Shown: positions 42,644 through 49,390 of the stretch, one piece after another
Numbering within the stretch: the first letter of the stretch is position 1
Layout of the letters: every line of letters starts with the position of its first letter
NCBI GenBank assembly: GCA_964411925.1
Contig: CAYPNI010000008.1
Coordinates: forward strand, 1 to 60,778
Origin: VFKU01 sp964411925
Lineage (GTDB): Bacteria > Hydrogenedentota > Hydrogenedentia > Hydrogenedentales > GCA-2746185
Direction: 5' to 3'
Length of the DNA stretch: 60,778 nucleotides
Translations under genes and position numbers: made by a program
The notes under the pieces: model-generated
Databases searched by the model: none
What the model saw: the letters and a program-made list of their open reading frames with translations, nothing else
What the model was told of the DNA's origin: nothing

Positions 42644-43837
42644 ATGGATTTTAGCTACTCGACCGCCGAACTCGAATTTCGCGACGAAGTCCGCGACTGG
42701 ATCGACAAAAACATCCCCGGCGACTTCGGCTCCGCCGCCTGGCCCAAGCCCGGCGACCCGGCCGAACTCAAGAAGGCGACGTTCGACTGGATGCAGAAGC
42801 TCTACGCGGGCCGCTGGACGGGCATCGACTGGCCGGAGCAGTACGGCGGCCGGTCTGCATCGCCCATCGAGCAGTTCATCTTCATGGAGGAGATGGCAGA
42901 CCACATCACGCCGCAGCCCTACCACACCATCGGTGTCGGCATGGCGGGACCGACGATCATGGCGCATGGCACAGACGCGCAGAAAGACCGCTACCTCTCG
43001 AAAATTCTCTCCGGCGACGAAATCTGGTGCCAGGGCTTCTCTGAACCCAACGCCGGCTCCGACCTTGCCGCGCTGAAGACCACGTGCCGCGATGCGGGCG
43101 ACTCCTACGTCGTCAACGGCCAGAAAATCTGGACTTCGGTCGCGCACCTCGCTGACTTCTGCATTCTTGTGACGCGCGCGGACTCCACCGGCGCGAAACA
43201 TGCCGGGATGAACTACCTCATCGTCGATATGCACACGCCCGGCGTCGAAGTCCGCCCGCTCGTGCAGATCACGGGCGACCCCGAGTTCAACGAGGTCTTC
43301 TTCAACGACGTGAAAGTGCCGAAGGAAAACCTGCTCGGCGGCGAAGGCAACGGCTGGATGGTGGCGATCACCACGCTGATGCACGAGCGCATGAACATCG
43401 CCGCGCTGCTCTACGGCCGAATCAAGCGCACCCTGCACGACGTCGTGCAAATGACGAAACAGGTCAAGCGGCACGGCCGATACCTCTGCGAGGACCCGGT
43501 CGTTCGCCACAAGCTCGCGTACTACGCCGCGAACGTCGAGACTCAGCGGCTGAACAACCTGCGCATGCGCGCGAACGCCAACGCCGGCAAGGACCCCGGC
43601 CCAGTCGGCTCGATTTTCAAGCTGATCTGGTGCAAGGCGAACATGGACCTGCTGGAGATGGCTGTGGACGTCCTCGGGCCTTACGCCGAACTCCTGCCCG
43701 GCAGCGCCGGCCACCACACGATCGCCGACGAATGGATGCGCCACTGGCTGCGGTCGCGCGCGAACTCCATCGAGGGCGGCACGACAGAAATCCTGAAAAA
43801 CATCACGGGCGAGCGCGTGCTCGGCCTGCCACGCTAA
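42644..43837 (+). CDS. Acyl-CoA dehydrogenase (catalytic Glu present)
   Basis: The 397-residue flavoenzyme introduces a double bond into an acyl-CoA thioester and passes electrons to ETF. Signatures are GFSEPNAGSDLAAL in the FAD/substrate region, WTSVAHLADFCILVTR, and the C-terminal SIEGGTTEILKNI with the catalytic Glu. The organisation and length match the ACAD family used for branched, aromatic or sterol side chains. It is followed by a second ACAD after 27 bases. The two could form a heterotetramer in which this subunit supplies the active-site base. Confidence 0.93.
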   Translation: MDFSYSTAELEFRDEVRDWIDKNIPGDFGSAAWPKPGDPAELKKATFDWMQKLYAGRWTGIDWPEQYGGRSASPIEQFIFMEEMADHITPQPYHTIGVGMAGPTIMAHGTDAQKDRYLSKILSGDEIWCQGFSEPNAGSDLAALKTTCRDAGDSYVVNGQKIWTSVAHLADFCILVTRADSTGAKHAGMNYLIVDMHTPGVEVRPLVQITGDPEFNEVFFNDVKVPKENLLGGEGNGWMVAITTLMHERMNIAALLYGRIKRTLHDVVQMTKQVKRHGRYLCEDPVVRHKLAYYAANVETQRLNNLRMRANANAGKDPGPVGSIFKLIWCKANMDLLEMAVDVLGPYAELLPGSAGHHTIADEWMRHWLRSRANSIEGGTTEILKNITGERVLGLPR

Positions 43838-43864
43838 CCCGCCCCTGAAACGAGGAACCGAATC

Positions 43865-44983
43865 ATGAACGTCACGATCAGCGAAGAACAGACGATGCTG
43901 CAGGACTCGGCGCGCAAGTTCGTGCAGAACGAGATCCCGCTCGAGCGCGTGCGCAAACTCGCCACGGAACCCAAGGGCCTCAACGACGAGCTGTGGACCA
44001 AACTGTCCGAGCAGGGCTGGCTTGGCATCCTCGTTCCGGAGGAACACGGCGGGCTCGGCATGGGCGTGCAGGAACTCGCCGTGGTCGCCGAGGAACTCGG
44101 CCGCGGCGTGGTGCCGGGGCCGTTCCTGTCCACGGTCCTCGTGGCGCACCTGATCTCCGAGAGCCGCAACGACGCGGCCAAGGCCGGCTGGCTCGGCCGG
44201 CTCGCTTCCGGTGAAGCGCGCGGCGCGCTCGCGCTGTTCGAGGACTCGCCCGAAATCGATCTCTCGACGATCGCGTCGAAGGCCGTCAGCAGCAACGGCG
44301 GACTGCTCCTGAACGCGAAAAAACAGCTTGTCGGCGATGCGCTCGCCGCAGACGTGTTCGCCGTCGCCGCGCGCAACGACGATGGCCGGCTGGCGTTTTG
44401 CCTCGTCGAGGCGAGCGCGCCGGGCGTTGAAATCCGCGCCAACAAACTCGCGGACCTCACCAGCCGCTCCGCGAACGTCACGTTCAAAAACGTCTCGGTA
44501 CACTCGGACGCGATTATTCTCGACGGCGCGGAGAACGCATATCGCGCGATGCTGAATGTCGCGAACGTATGCATCGCGGCAGACTCGATCGCCGGAGCGG
44601 ATTTCATCCACAAGAAAACGGTCGCGTACGCCAAGGAACGCACCCAGTTCGGCAAGCAGATCGGCTCGTTCCAGGCCGTGAAACACCCGCTCGTGGACAT
44701 GTTCGCCGAGCTCGAGTCCGCCAAGTCCGCCGCGTACTACGCGGCCTGGGCGCTCGACGCGAAAAGCCCGGACGCCGACGCGGCGGTCGCCATCGCACGC
44801 AACACGGCAACGATTGCCTATCGCAACATCACGAACGGCTGCCTGCAAGCCCACGGCGGCATCGGCTTCACCTGGGAGTACGACCTGCACCTTTACCTGA
44901 AGCGGGCCAAACACAACCAGCACCTGTACGGCTCCGCCGAGGACTACAACGAAATCATCTGCGAGAAAATGCTGGGGATCTGA
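43865..44983 (+). CDS. Acyl-CoA dehydrogenase-like partner subunit
   Basis: The 372-residue protein is an ACAD homologue: ISEEQTMLQDSARKFV at the N-terminus, GWLGILVPEEHGGLG, RTQFGKQIGSFQAVKHPLVDM in the middle and CLQAHGGIGFTWEYDLHLYL near the C-terminus. Unlike its upstream neighbour, it lacks the C-terminal E-G-G/T catalytic segment. In alpha2-beta2 ACADs encoded by adjacent genes (for example the mycobacterial FadE/ChsE pairs), one subunit lacks the base in this way, so a heteromeric enzyme is likely. Substrate not visible. GAGGAACCGAATC precedes the ATG. The repeat array begins 15 bases after its stop. Confidence 0.92.
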   Translation: MNVTISEEQTMLQDSARKFVQNEIPLERVRKLATEPKGLNDELWTKLSEQGWLGILVPEEHGGLGMGVQELAVVAEELGRGVVPGPFLSTVLVAHLISESRNDAAKAGWLGRLASGEARGALALFEDSPEIDLSTIASKAVSSNGGLLLNAKKQLVGDALAADVFAVAARNDDGRLAFCLVEASAPGVEIRANKLADLTSRSANVTFKNVSVHSDAIILDGAENAYRAMLNVANVCIAADSIAGADFIHKKTVAYAKERTQFGKQIGSFQAVKHPLVDMFAELESAKSAAYYAAWALDAKSPDADAAVAIARNTATIAYRNITNGCLQAHGGIGFTWEYDLHLYLKRAKHNQHLYGSAEDYNEIICEKMLGI

Positions 44984-44998
44984 ACCATCCATCCGAGT

Positions 44999-45031
44999 GT
45001 GGCAGGCTTAAGCGGGGTGTGCTTAAGCCTG
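44999..45031 (+). repeat. REP hairpin D1, head GTGG
   Basis: GTGG is followed by CAGGCTTAAGC, loop GGGGTGT, and GCTTAAGCCTG: an 11-bp perfect stem. It is the first of four direct copies downstream of the RAYT gene and starts 15 bases after the acyl-CoA dehydrogenase stop. Confidence 0.9.
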
Positions 45032-45066
45032 TTCCCGACCTCGCGCTCAAAACGACCCTTTCGAGG

Positions 45067-45100
45067 GTGGCAGGCTTAAGCAGGGTTCAGCCTAAGCCTG
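45067..45100 (+). repeat. REP hairpin D2, head GTGG
   Basis: GTGG, CAGGCTTAAGC, loop AGGGTTCA, GCCTAAGCCTG: one A-C mismatch in an otherwise paired stem. It starts 68 bases after D1. The linker is conserved: TTCCCGAC opens it and ACCCTTTCG closes it. Confidence 0.88.
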
Positions 45101-45135
45101 TTCCCGACTTTGCGCCCAAAGCGACCCTTTCGCGG

Positions 45136-45169
45136 GTGGCAGGCTTAAGCGGGGTTCAGCTTAAGCCTG
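45136..45169 (+). repeat. REP hairpin D3, head GTGG
   Basis: GTGG, CAGGCTTAAGC, loop GGGGTTCA, GCTTAAGCCTG: perfect 11-bp stem, 69 bases after D2. Confidence 0.9.
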
Positions 45170-45204
45170 TTCCCGACCTCGCGCTCAAAACAACGCCTTC
45201 GAGG

Positions 45205-45237
45205 GTGGCAGGGCTAAGCGGGGTTTGCTTAGCCCTG
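45205..45237 (+). repeat. REP hairpin D4, compensated stem
   Basis: GTGG, CAGGGCTAAGC, loop GGGGTTT, GCTTAGCCCTG. Two stem positions differ from D1, and both are compensated on the opposite arm, so pairing remains perfect. It is 69 bases after D3 and ends 16 bases before the RAYT stop codon. Confidence 0.9.
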
Positions 45238-45253
45238 TCGTCAGTTTCGCGCG

Positions 45254-45811
45254 TCAATGGGTCCTCAATGGCACAAATTCTCGATCGATCGGAATAGGGG
45301 ATTCCCCAAGCTCTGCCCACGCCCGCGCGCTTGACCATTCCCAATCTTCCGCGCACTCCACCAAACCTTTGCGCACGGGGTTGTTATGAATGTAGGCAAT
45401 CATCGCGTGTACGGTCCTCGTACCGTGCACATTGCGATCGAAACCGGGGCCTTCCTGCCAGAATCTGCCTTTCCGGACAAGGATGCGTTGGTGATCTGTC
45501 AATTTCTCCTCTGGAGTCGTTCGCAGCAGATTCATGTACCGACGCGCCACCGATTGCTTTATGGACTTCAGTATGTGAGAAATCGAGTAGTCTTCCTCCA
45601 AAGGCAGAATCAAAACATGGGCATGGTTCGGCATGAGTACAAAGGCCCACAAGTGGAATTGATGGGTTCTGCTGGCCATGCTCAATGAGCGGACGAACCA
45701 CTCGCAGGTATCGTTGTCCGAGAACAGCGGCAACATGTCTACGCAGGAAAACGTCAGCTCGTGCGCGTGGCCCGGCACGTCGTAATGACGAATCGTCCTG
45801 AACTTCGTCAC
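45254..45811 (-). CDS. REP-associated tyrosine transposase (RAYT)
   Basis: The 185-residue protein is a Y1-type HUH transposase of the RAYT class. The HUH motif is in MPNHAHVLIL (His-Ala-His). The C-terminal catalytic region is AYIHNNPVRKGLV (candidate catalytic Tyr), followed by DWEWSSARAW, a combination characteristic of RAYTs. It starts with GTG and appears full length and intact. RAYTs bind and cleave GTAG/GTGG-headed REP hairpins as single strands. Here four direct GTGG hairpins lie downstream and an inverted pair lies 22 bases upstream of the start, as expected for a complete REP/RAYT unit. It is single-copy in the window and not flanked by IS ends. Confidence 0.95.
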   Translation of the reverse strand: MTKFRTIRHYDVPGHAHELTFSCVDMLPLFSDNDTCEWFVRSLSMASRTHQFHLWAFVLMPNHAHVLILPLEEDYSISHILKSIKQSVARRYMNLLRTTPEEKLTDHQRILVRKGRFWQEGPGFDRNVHGTRTVHAMIAYIHNNPVRKGLVECAEDWEWSSARAWAELGESPIPIDREFVPLRTH

Positions 45812-45832
45812 GAACGCCGAGTTCTCCGAAGT

Positions 45833-45865
45833 GTGGCAGGCTTAAGCGGGGTTTGCTTAAGCCTG
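45833..45865 (+). repeat. REP hairpin D5, upstream of RAYT
   Basis: GTGG, CAGGCTTAAGC, loop GGGGTTT, GCTTAAGCCTG: perfect 11-bp stem. It lies 22 bases upstream of the RAYT start codon and pairs with D6 in inverted orientation. Confidence 0.9.
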
Positions 45866-45885
45866 TGGCCCTGCACCTGAAAACA

Positions 45886-45903
45886 CAGGCTTAAGCCTGC
45901 CAC
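45886..45903 (-). repeat. REP element D6, inverted and loop-less
   Basis: On the minus strand GTGG is followed by CAGGCTTAAGCCTG, a self-complementary 14-mer lacking the usual loop. It may be a deletion product of a full hairpin. With D5 it forms an inverted pair (BIME-like) at the 5' side of the RAYT gene. Confidence 0.8.
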
Positions 45904-45912
45904 ACACGAAAC

Positions 45913-46335
45913 CTATTCTGCGGCACCTGGATGCTGCTTGGCGAGCCCGTCCGGCACGCGCACGAGCTTCATGGTTGCCGCCTGGACGAACGCCCCGCGC
46001 TGCCAGGCCGTGCAGCGGCTCTCTCCGTTCACGCAAAACTCCGCTTCGAGGTGAAACGTCGCCTTCCCGAATCGCTTCACCCACATCTTCGCGAGCACTT
46101 CGTGGTCGTGCAGCGCGATGCCGCGGTGGTAGTCGATGTGCGTGTTCACGATGACGGGCGCGATCCCCTGTTTGCGCATCGGTTCGAGCGGGTAATACGT
46201 GTCGAGCAACTGCAGCCGCAGGTCCTCGAGCCACCGGATATAGACGATGTTGTTGACATGCCCGACGAAGTCGATGTCGTAGGTCTTTATTCGAATCGGC
46301 AGTTCGACCAGCAGCGGCCGCGGTTCATCGGTCAT
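45913..46335 (-). CDS. 4HBT-family acyl-CoA thioesterase
   Basis: The 140-residue hot-dog-fold protein resembles 4-hydroxybenzoyl-CoA thioesterases and YbgC-like enzymes. The N-terminal helix carries the catalytic Asp in TYDIDFVGHVNNIVYIRWLED. The central strand is NTHIDYHRGIALHDHEVLA. It should hydrolyse an acyl-CoA thioester in the cytoplasm. Its start overlaps the end of smpB by 11 bases on the same strand. The RAYT unit lies just after its stop. Substrate is unknown, although acyl-CoA dehydrogenases are close by. Confidence 0.9.
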   Translation of the reverse strand: MTDEPRPLLVELPIRIKTYDIDFVGHVNNIVYIRWLEDLRLQLLDTYYPLEPMRKQGIAPVIVNTHIDYHRGIALHDHEVLAKMWVKRFGKATFHLEAEFCVNGESRCTAWQRGAFVQAATMKLVRVPDGLAKQHPGAAE

Positions 46336-46801
46336 TGGAAGTCTTCCCTCTGGCTGCGTCCTTGAGCGCGCGGTCGATATCGCGCTTGGCTTCGCGTTCC
46401 ACGATGGTATCGCGTTTGTCGCCGTGCGCCTTGCCGCGGCACAGGCCCAACTCGACTTTCGCGCGGCCGTTCTTGAAATATACCTTGAGCGGAATCAGCG
46501 CGAGCCCCTTCTCCGCGACGCGCTGCGTAAGCTTGAAAATCTCCTCGCGGTGCATCAGCAGCTTCCGCGGCCGCTCCGGCTCGTGATTGAAAATGTTCCC
46601 GTGTTCATAAGGCGCGATGTGCGCGCTCACAAGAAAAATCTCGCCGCCCTTCTCGCTGACGTAGCTGTCCTTGAGCGTCAGTTTACCGGCGCGCAGCGAC
46701 TTCACCTCCGTCCCGGTGAGGACGAGGCCCGCCTCGAACCGCTCCAGAACAAAGTAGTCCCGCCGCGCCTGGCGGTTCTCCGCGATGAGTTTTTCGCCCA
46801 T
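46325..46801 (-). CDS. smpB: SsrA-binding protein SmpB
   Basis: The 158-residue protein binds tmRNA and delivers it to stalled ribosomes. Its hallmarks are the N-terminal IAENRQARRDYFVLERFEAG, TGTEVKSLRAGK, the core NIFNHEPERPRKLLMHREEI and the basic C-terminal tail REAKRDIDRALKDAARGK. The length is normal. No tmRNA gene is in the window. TATACT ends 10 bases before the ATG, and no Shine-Dalgarno is visible, so the message may have a very short leader. Confidence 0.96.
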   Translation of the reverse strand: MGEKLIAENRQARRDYFVLERFEAGLVLTGTEVKSLRAGKLTLKDSYVSEKGGEIFLVSAHIAPYEHGNIFNHEPERPRKLLMHREEIFKLTQRVAEKGLALIPLKVYFKNGRAKVELGLCRGKAHGDKRDTIVEREAKRDIDRALKDAARGKTSNDR

Positions 46802-46811
46802 TTCAGGTCAG

Positions 46812-46817
46812 AGTATA
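46812..46817 (-). promoter_or_regulatory. -10 hexamer close to the smpB start
   Basis: TATACT on the minus strand ends 10 bases before the smpB ATG. Transcription would begin about 4 bases upstream of the start codon. No -35 is recognisable. Confidence 0.45.
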
Positions 46818-46892
46818 GAGGATCGTCAGTGGGCAGCGGGGCGAGCGACCCACCACAGTGACTGTGAACCAGTTGGCGGCTCCGGCCGCGCC

Positions 46893-46971
46893 GTCATCCT
46901 GAGCGAAGCGAAGGATCTTCTCGCGGTCCATCGCCACAGACGAGAAGATCCTTCGCTTCGCTCAGGATGAC
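46893..46971. repeat. 31-bp perfect inverted repeat, family C
   Basis: The arm GTCATCCTGAGCGAAGCGAA continues to GGATCTTCTCG (46893-46923) and is perfectly repeated in inverse at 46941-46971, with a 17-base loop. It lies between the tolB stop and the smpB start, both on the minus strand. In RNA it would form a very stable hairpin that may stop transcription of tolB from entering smpB or protect the tolB mRNA end. Confidence 0.85.
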
Positions 46972-47005
46972 ACCGTGGTGAACCACGCCCGCACATTAGC
47001 CGGAG

Positions 47006-48343
47006 CTATTGCCGCCGCGGTCCCCAGGACGGCCCCTCGCAGGTCAGGTGGCTCAGGTTCGGCACGAGCCGAATCACACCGGTCTCCACCGTCGCGGTGT
47101 ACAACTGCGCACGGCCCGTGCGCGAAGAGTGAAACATCACGTGGCGCGAATCCGGCGACCAAGTCGGCGATTCGTTGCTGCCCATCGACTGCGTGAGCGG
47201 CCGCGCGCCGCTGCCGTCGGCAAACATCACCCACAGTTCGAGCCCTTCACCGTCCTTCTCGACGATGTACGCGATCATGCGGCCGTCGGGCGACCACGTC
47301 GGGTCATACGCGCTGCCACCCTGGTACGAAATGCGCCGCTGCGCGCTGCCGTCCGCACCCATCACGTACACCTGCGGCCTCCCTTCGCGGTCGCTCACGA
47401 ACACGATCTGCCCGCCGTCGGGCGAGTACTGCGGTCCGGTGTCGCCGGCGGCGTTGCGCGTGATGCGTGTCTCGTTCGACCCGTCGAGGTTCTTGCGATA
47501 GATCTCCGTATTGCCGTCCTTGCTGAGCACGAAAATGATGTGTGAACCGTCCGGCGACCACGAAGGCGCGTGGTTCAACCCCGCCCGCTTGGAGAACACG
47601 GACGAGCCGCCGGTCCGCCGATCGTAGACGTAGATCCACGGAAAGCGATCCTTATAGGACATGTACGCGATTCGCTGGCCGTCGGGGCTGATCTTCGGCC
47701 GGATGGAAATCGATCCGTGCTGCGTCACCTGCGTGACCTTGCCCGCGTCGTAGTCCGCGAAGTAGATCTCCTTCTTTTGCGTCTGTCCGCCGCTGAATAC
47801 GATCTCCGTGGACGCAACGCCGGGTACGCCTGTCATTTGCCTTACGATTTCATCCGCGAACTGGTGCGCAAGCAATCGGGACCACTGCGGCTCCGCGCGC
47901 AGGCGCTTGCCAATCACCTGCGAACCTTCGGGCACGTCGTACAGCCGCGTCTCGGACACGAGCACTTCGCCCTCGTTCCGTACCACGCCGTGCACCAGCA
48001 ATTCGGCCGGTGTGCTGCGCCACGGCACAAAATCGATGCGGGAGGGATCGACGGCGAGGCCGCTGAACCCGGAGGGGTAGTTGTTCGGCGGCACGACAAT
48101 GAACAGCCCCGTAAAGTCGAGGTCGTTCGCCAGCACCTGCGCGAGCGCGGGCGCATAGCTCTGCACCGCGGGCTCGGCGGCAAAATTGGGAATGGCAATG
48201 CCGATGCGCGTGTCTGCCCGGCCCGTCGTTACGATTTCGACCGCGCTCTGACGCTGGGCCGAGGCCGTGAGCGTCGATGCCGCCGCACAAATAACCACGC
48301 TAAGACCCACGAATCCTCTCACCCCGTTTGGAATCCGGTTCAC
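47006..48343 (-). CDS. tolB: Tol-Pal system protein TolB
   Basis: The 445-residue periplasmic protein has a signal peptide, an N-terminal alpha/beta domain with RIGIAIPNFAAEPAV and VLANDLDFTGLFIVV, and then a beta-propeller of about six PD40 repeats (SPDGQRIAYMS, SWSPDGSHIIFV, QYSPDGGQIVFV, TWSPDGRMIAYI, TWSPDSRHVMF). It links Pal to the inner-membrane Tol complex for envelope constriction. The GTG start overlaps the stop of the TonB/TolA-like gene. Neither tolQ, tolR nor pal is adjacent. Confidence 0.94.
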   Translation of the reverse strand: MNRIPNGVRGFVGLSVVICAAASTLTASAQRQSAVEIVTTGRADTRIGIAIPNFAAEPAVQSYAPALAQVLANDLDFTGLFIVVPPNNYPSGFSGLAVDPSRIDFVPWRSTPAELLVHGVVRNEGEVLVSETRLYDVPEGSQVIGKRLRAEPQWSRLLAHQFADEIVRQMTGVPGVASTEIVFSGGQTQKKEIYFADYDAGKVTQVTQHGSISIRPKISPDGQRIAYMSYKDRFPWIYVYDRRTGGSSVFSKRAGLNHAPSWSPDGSHIIFVLSKDGNTEIYRKNLDGSNETRITRNAAGDTGPQYSPDGGQIVFVSDREGRPQVYVMGADGSAQRRISYQGGSAYDPTWSPDGRMIAYIVEKDGEGLELWVMFADGSGARPLTQSMGSNESPTWSPDSRHVMFHSSRTGRAQLYTATVETGVIRLVPNLSHLTCEGPSWGPRRQ

Positions 48344-49152
48344 AATGTCCCCCCCGCGTTGTTGAAGGCGCCCACAAGGCTAAATGTGTAATAGACCTCG
48401 GCCTGGTTCCCGTTGAACTCGATCGGCAGCGGCGGCAGCGGCTGCGCGCTGATCACGGCCTCGACACCGGATTGTGCGAGCGCCGGATGGGCGCCCGGCG
48501 TGCGCACGACCGGTTGCGTCAACAGCATGCCGTCGCGACCCACCGTAAACGATATTTGCACGGACGCCTGATCGCCTTCGAGTTTGACGCCGCCCGGCTG
48601 CATCCAATACTTCTCTACTTTCCGCTGCACTTGCCGGCCCCACGCGTTGAGCATCGGCGGGAGCATTTCGCTCTTGACGCCCGTCTCCGGCGGCGGCGCC
48701 TTCGCGACCACCTCCGGCTGTGGCAGTTCCTTCTTCGGCGGCGGCGGTTTGGGCGGCTCGGGCTTCTTCTCCGGCTTCTTCTCTTCCTTCTTGGGTTCTT
48801 CCTTTTTCTTCGGTTCTTCTTTCGGCTTGGGTTTCTCGGCGACCTTCTTCGGTTCCGGCTTGGGTTCGGGCTTGGGCTCTTCTTTCTTGGGTTCCGGTTT
48901 GGGTTCTTCTTTCTTGGGCGGGGGTGGAGGGGGCGGCGGCTGCTTCACCGGCTCCGGCGCGGGCTCAGGCGTCGGCGGTGCCAGAAACGTCACCTCATAG
49001 ACCAGCGGAATCGGATTCGGCGGCGGCTTGCGCCATTGGAGGCTGGCCGCGGCGAGGATCGCGACGTGGAGCAGCACGGACGCCACGATTGCGATCCGCA
49101 GTCGCTTGCCCCGGCGCAAATACCGCCAGTGATGGGTGTAGATATCTTCCAC
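48340..49152 (-). CDS. TonB/TolA-like energy transducer
   Basis: The 270-residue protein has a cytoplasmic N-terminus, one membrane helix (about 20-38) and a long periplasmic spacer of repeated P-K-P-E/E-P-K-P units with a Pro run of eight (about 55-145). The C-terminal domain includes VSFT-like QISFTVGRDGMLLTQPV and AVISAQPLPPLP, as in TonB/TolA C-termini. Because it is coupled to tolB, a TolA role is more likely than siderophore TonB, but the domain resembles both. The start is GTG with AGGGGG upstream. Spacer length suggests reach across the periplasm. Confidence 0.85.
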   Translation of the reverse strand: MEDIYTHHWRYLRRGKRLRIAIVASVLLHVAILAAASLQWRKPPPNPIPLVYEVTFLAPPTPEPAPEPVKQPPPPPPPPKKEEPKPEPKKEEPKPEPKPEPKKVAEKPKPKEEPKKKEEPKKEEKKPEKKPEPPKPPPPKKELPQPEVVAKAPPPETGVKSEMLPPMLNAWGRQVQRKVEKYWMQPGGVKLEGDQASVQISFTVGRDGMLLTQPVVRTPGAHPALAQSGVEAVISAQPLPPLPIEFNGNQAEVYYTFSLVGAFNNAGGTL

Positions 49153-49390
49153 GGGATCCCCCTAACCCCTTAACGTCGTTGATTTTAGCCTCTGTAGCTG
49201 CACGGGGTCAATAATTAATGAGCCGTGAGGCGGACGGGGGCCTAGATCAGCGCAAACCCATGGAACAAACAATCCCCCGGAAGGCCGGTGAGGTTCCCAC
49301 GCAGCCCCTCGCCCCTTGCGCGATTCACATAGCCCAGATATCGTTTTCATCCGGCGTGCGAAATGGGCGAGAGGAGCGGTTGCGGCGTTT

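Noticed and set aside
42599..44992. A 797-codon open frame on the minus strand opposite the acyl-CoA dehydrogenase genes
   Set aside because: It mirrors two well-supported genes. Long antisense frames arise from the GC-rich third codon positions, and its protein has no recognisable domain.
44999..45237. Evenly spaced direct repeats that could be taken for a short CRISPR array
   Set aside because: The 35-base sequences between the hairpins are themselves conserved, so they are not spacers, and no cas gene is present. A RAYT gene lies directly beside them.
46802..47005. A tmRNA gene near smpB
   Set aside because: The gap holds only the family C inverted repeat. There is no tRNA-like acceptor end or tag-coding stretch.
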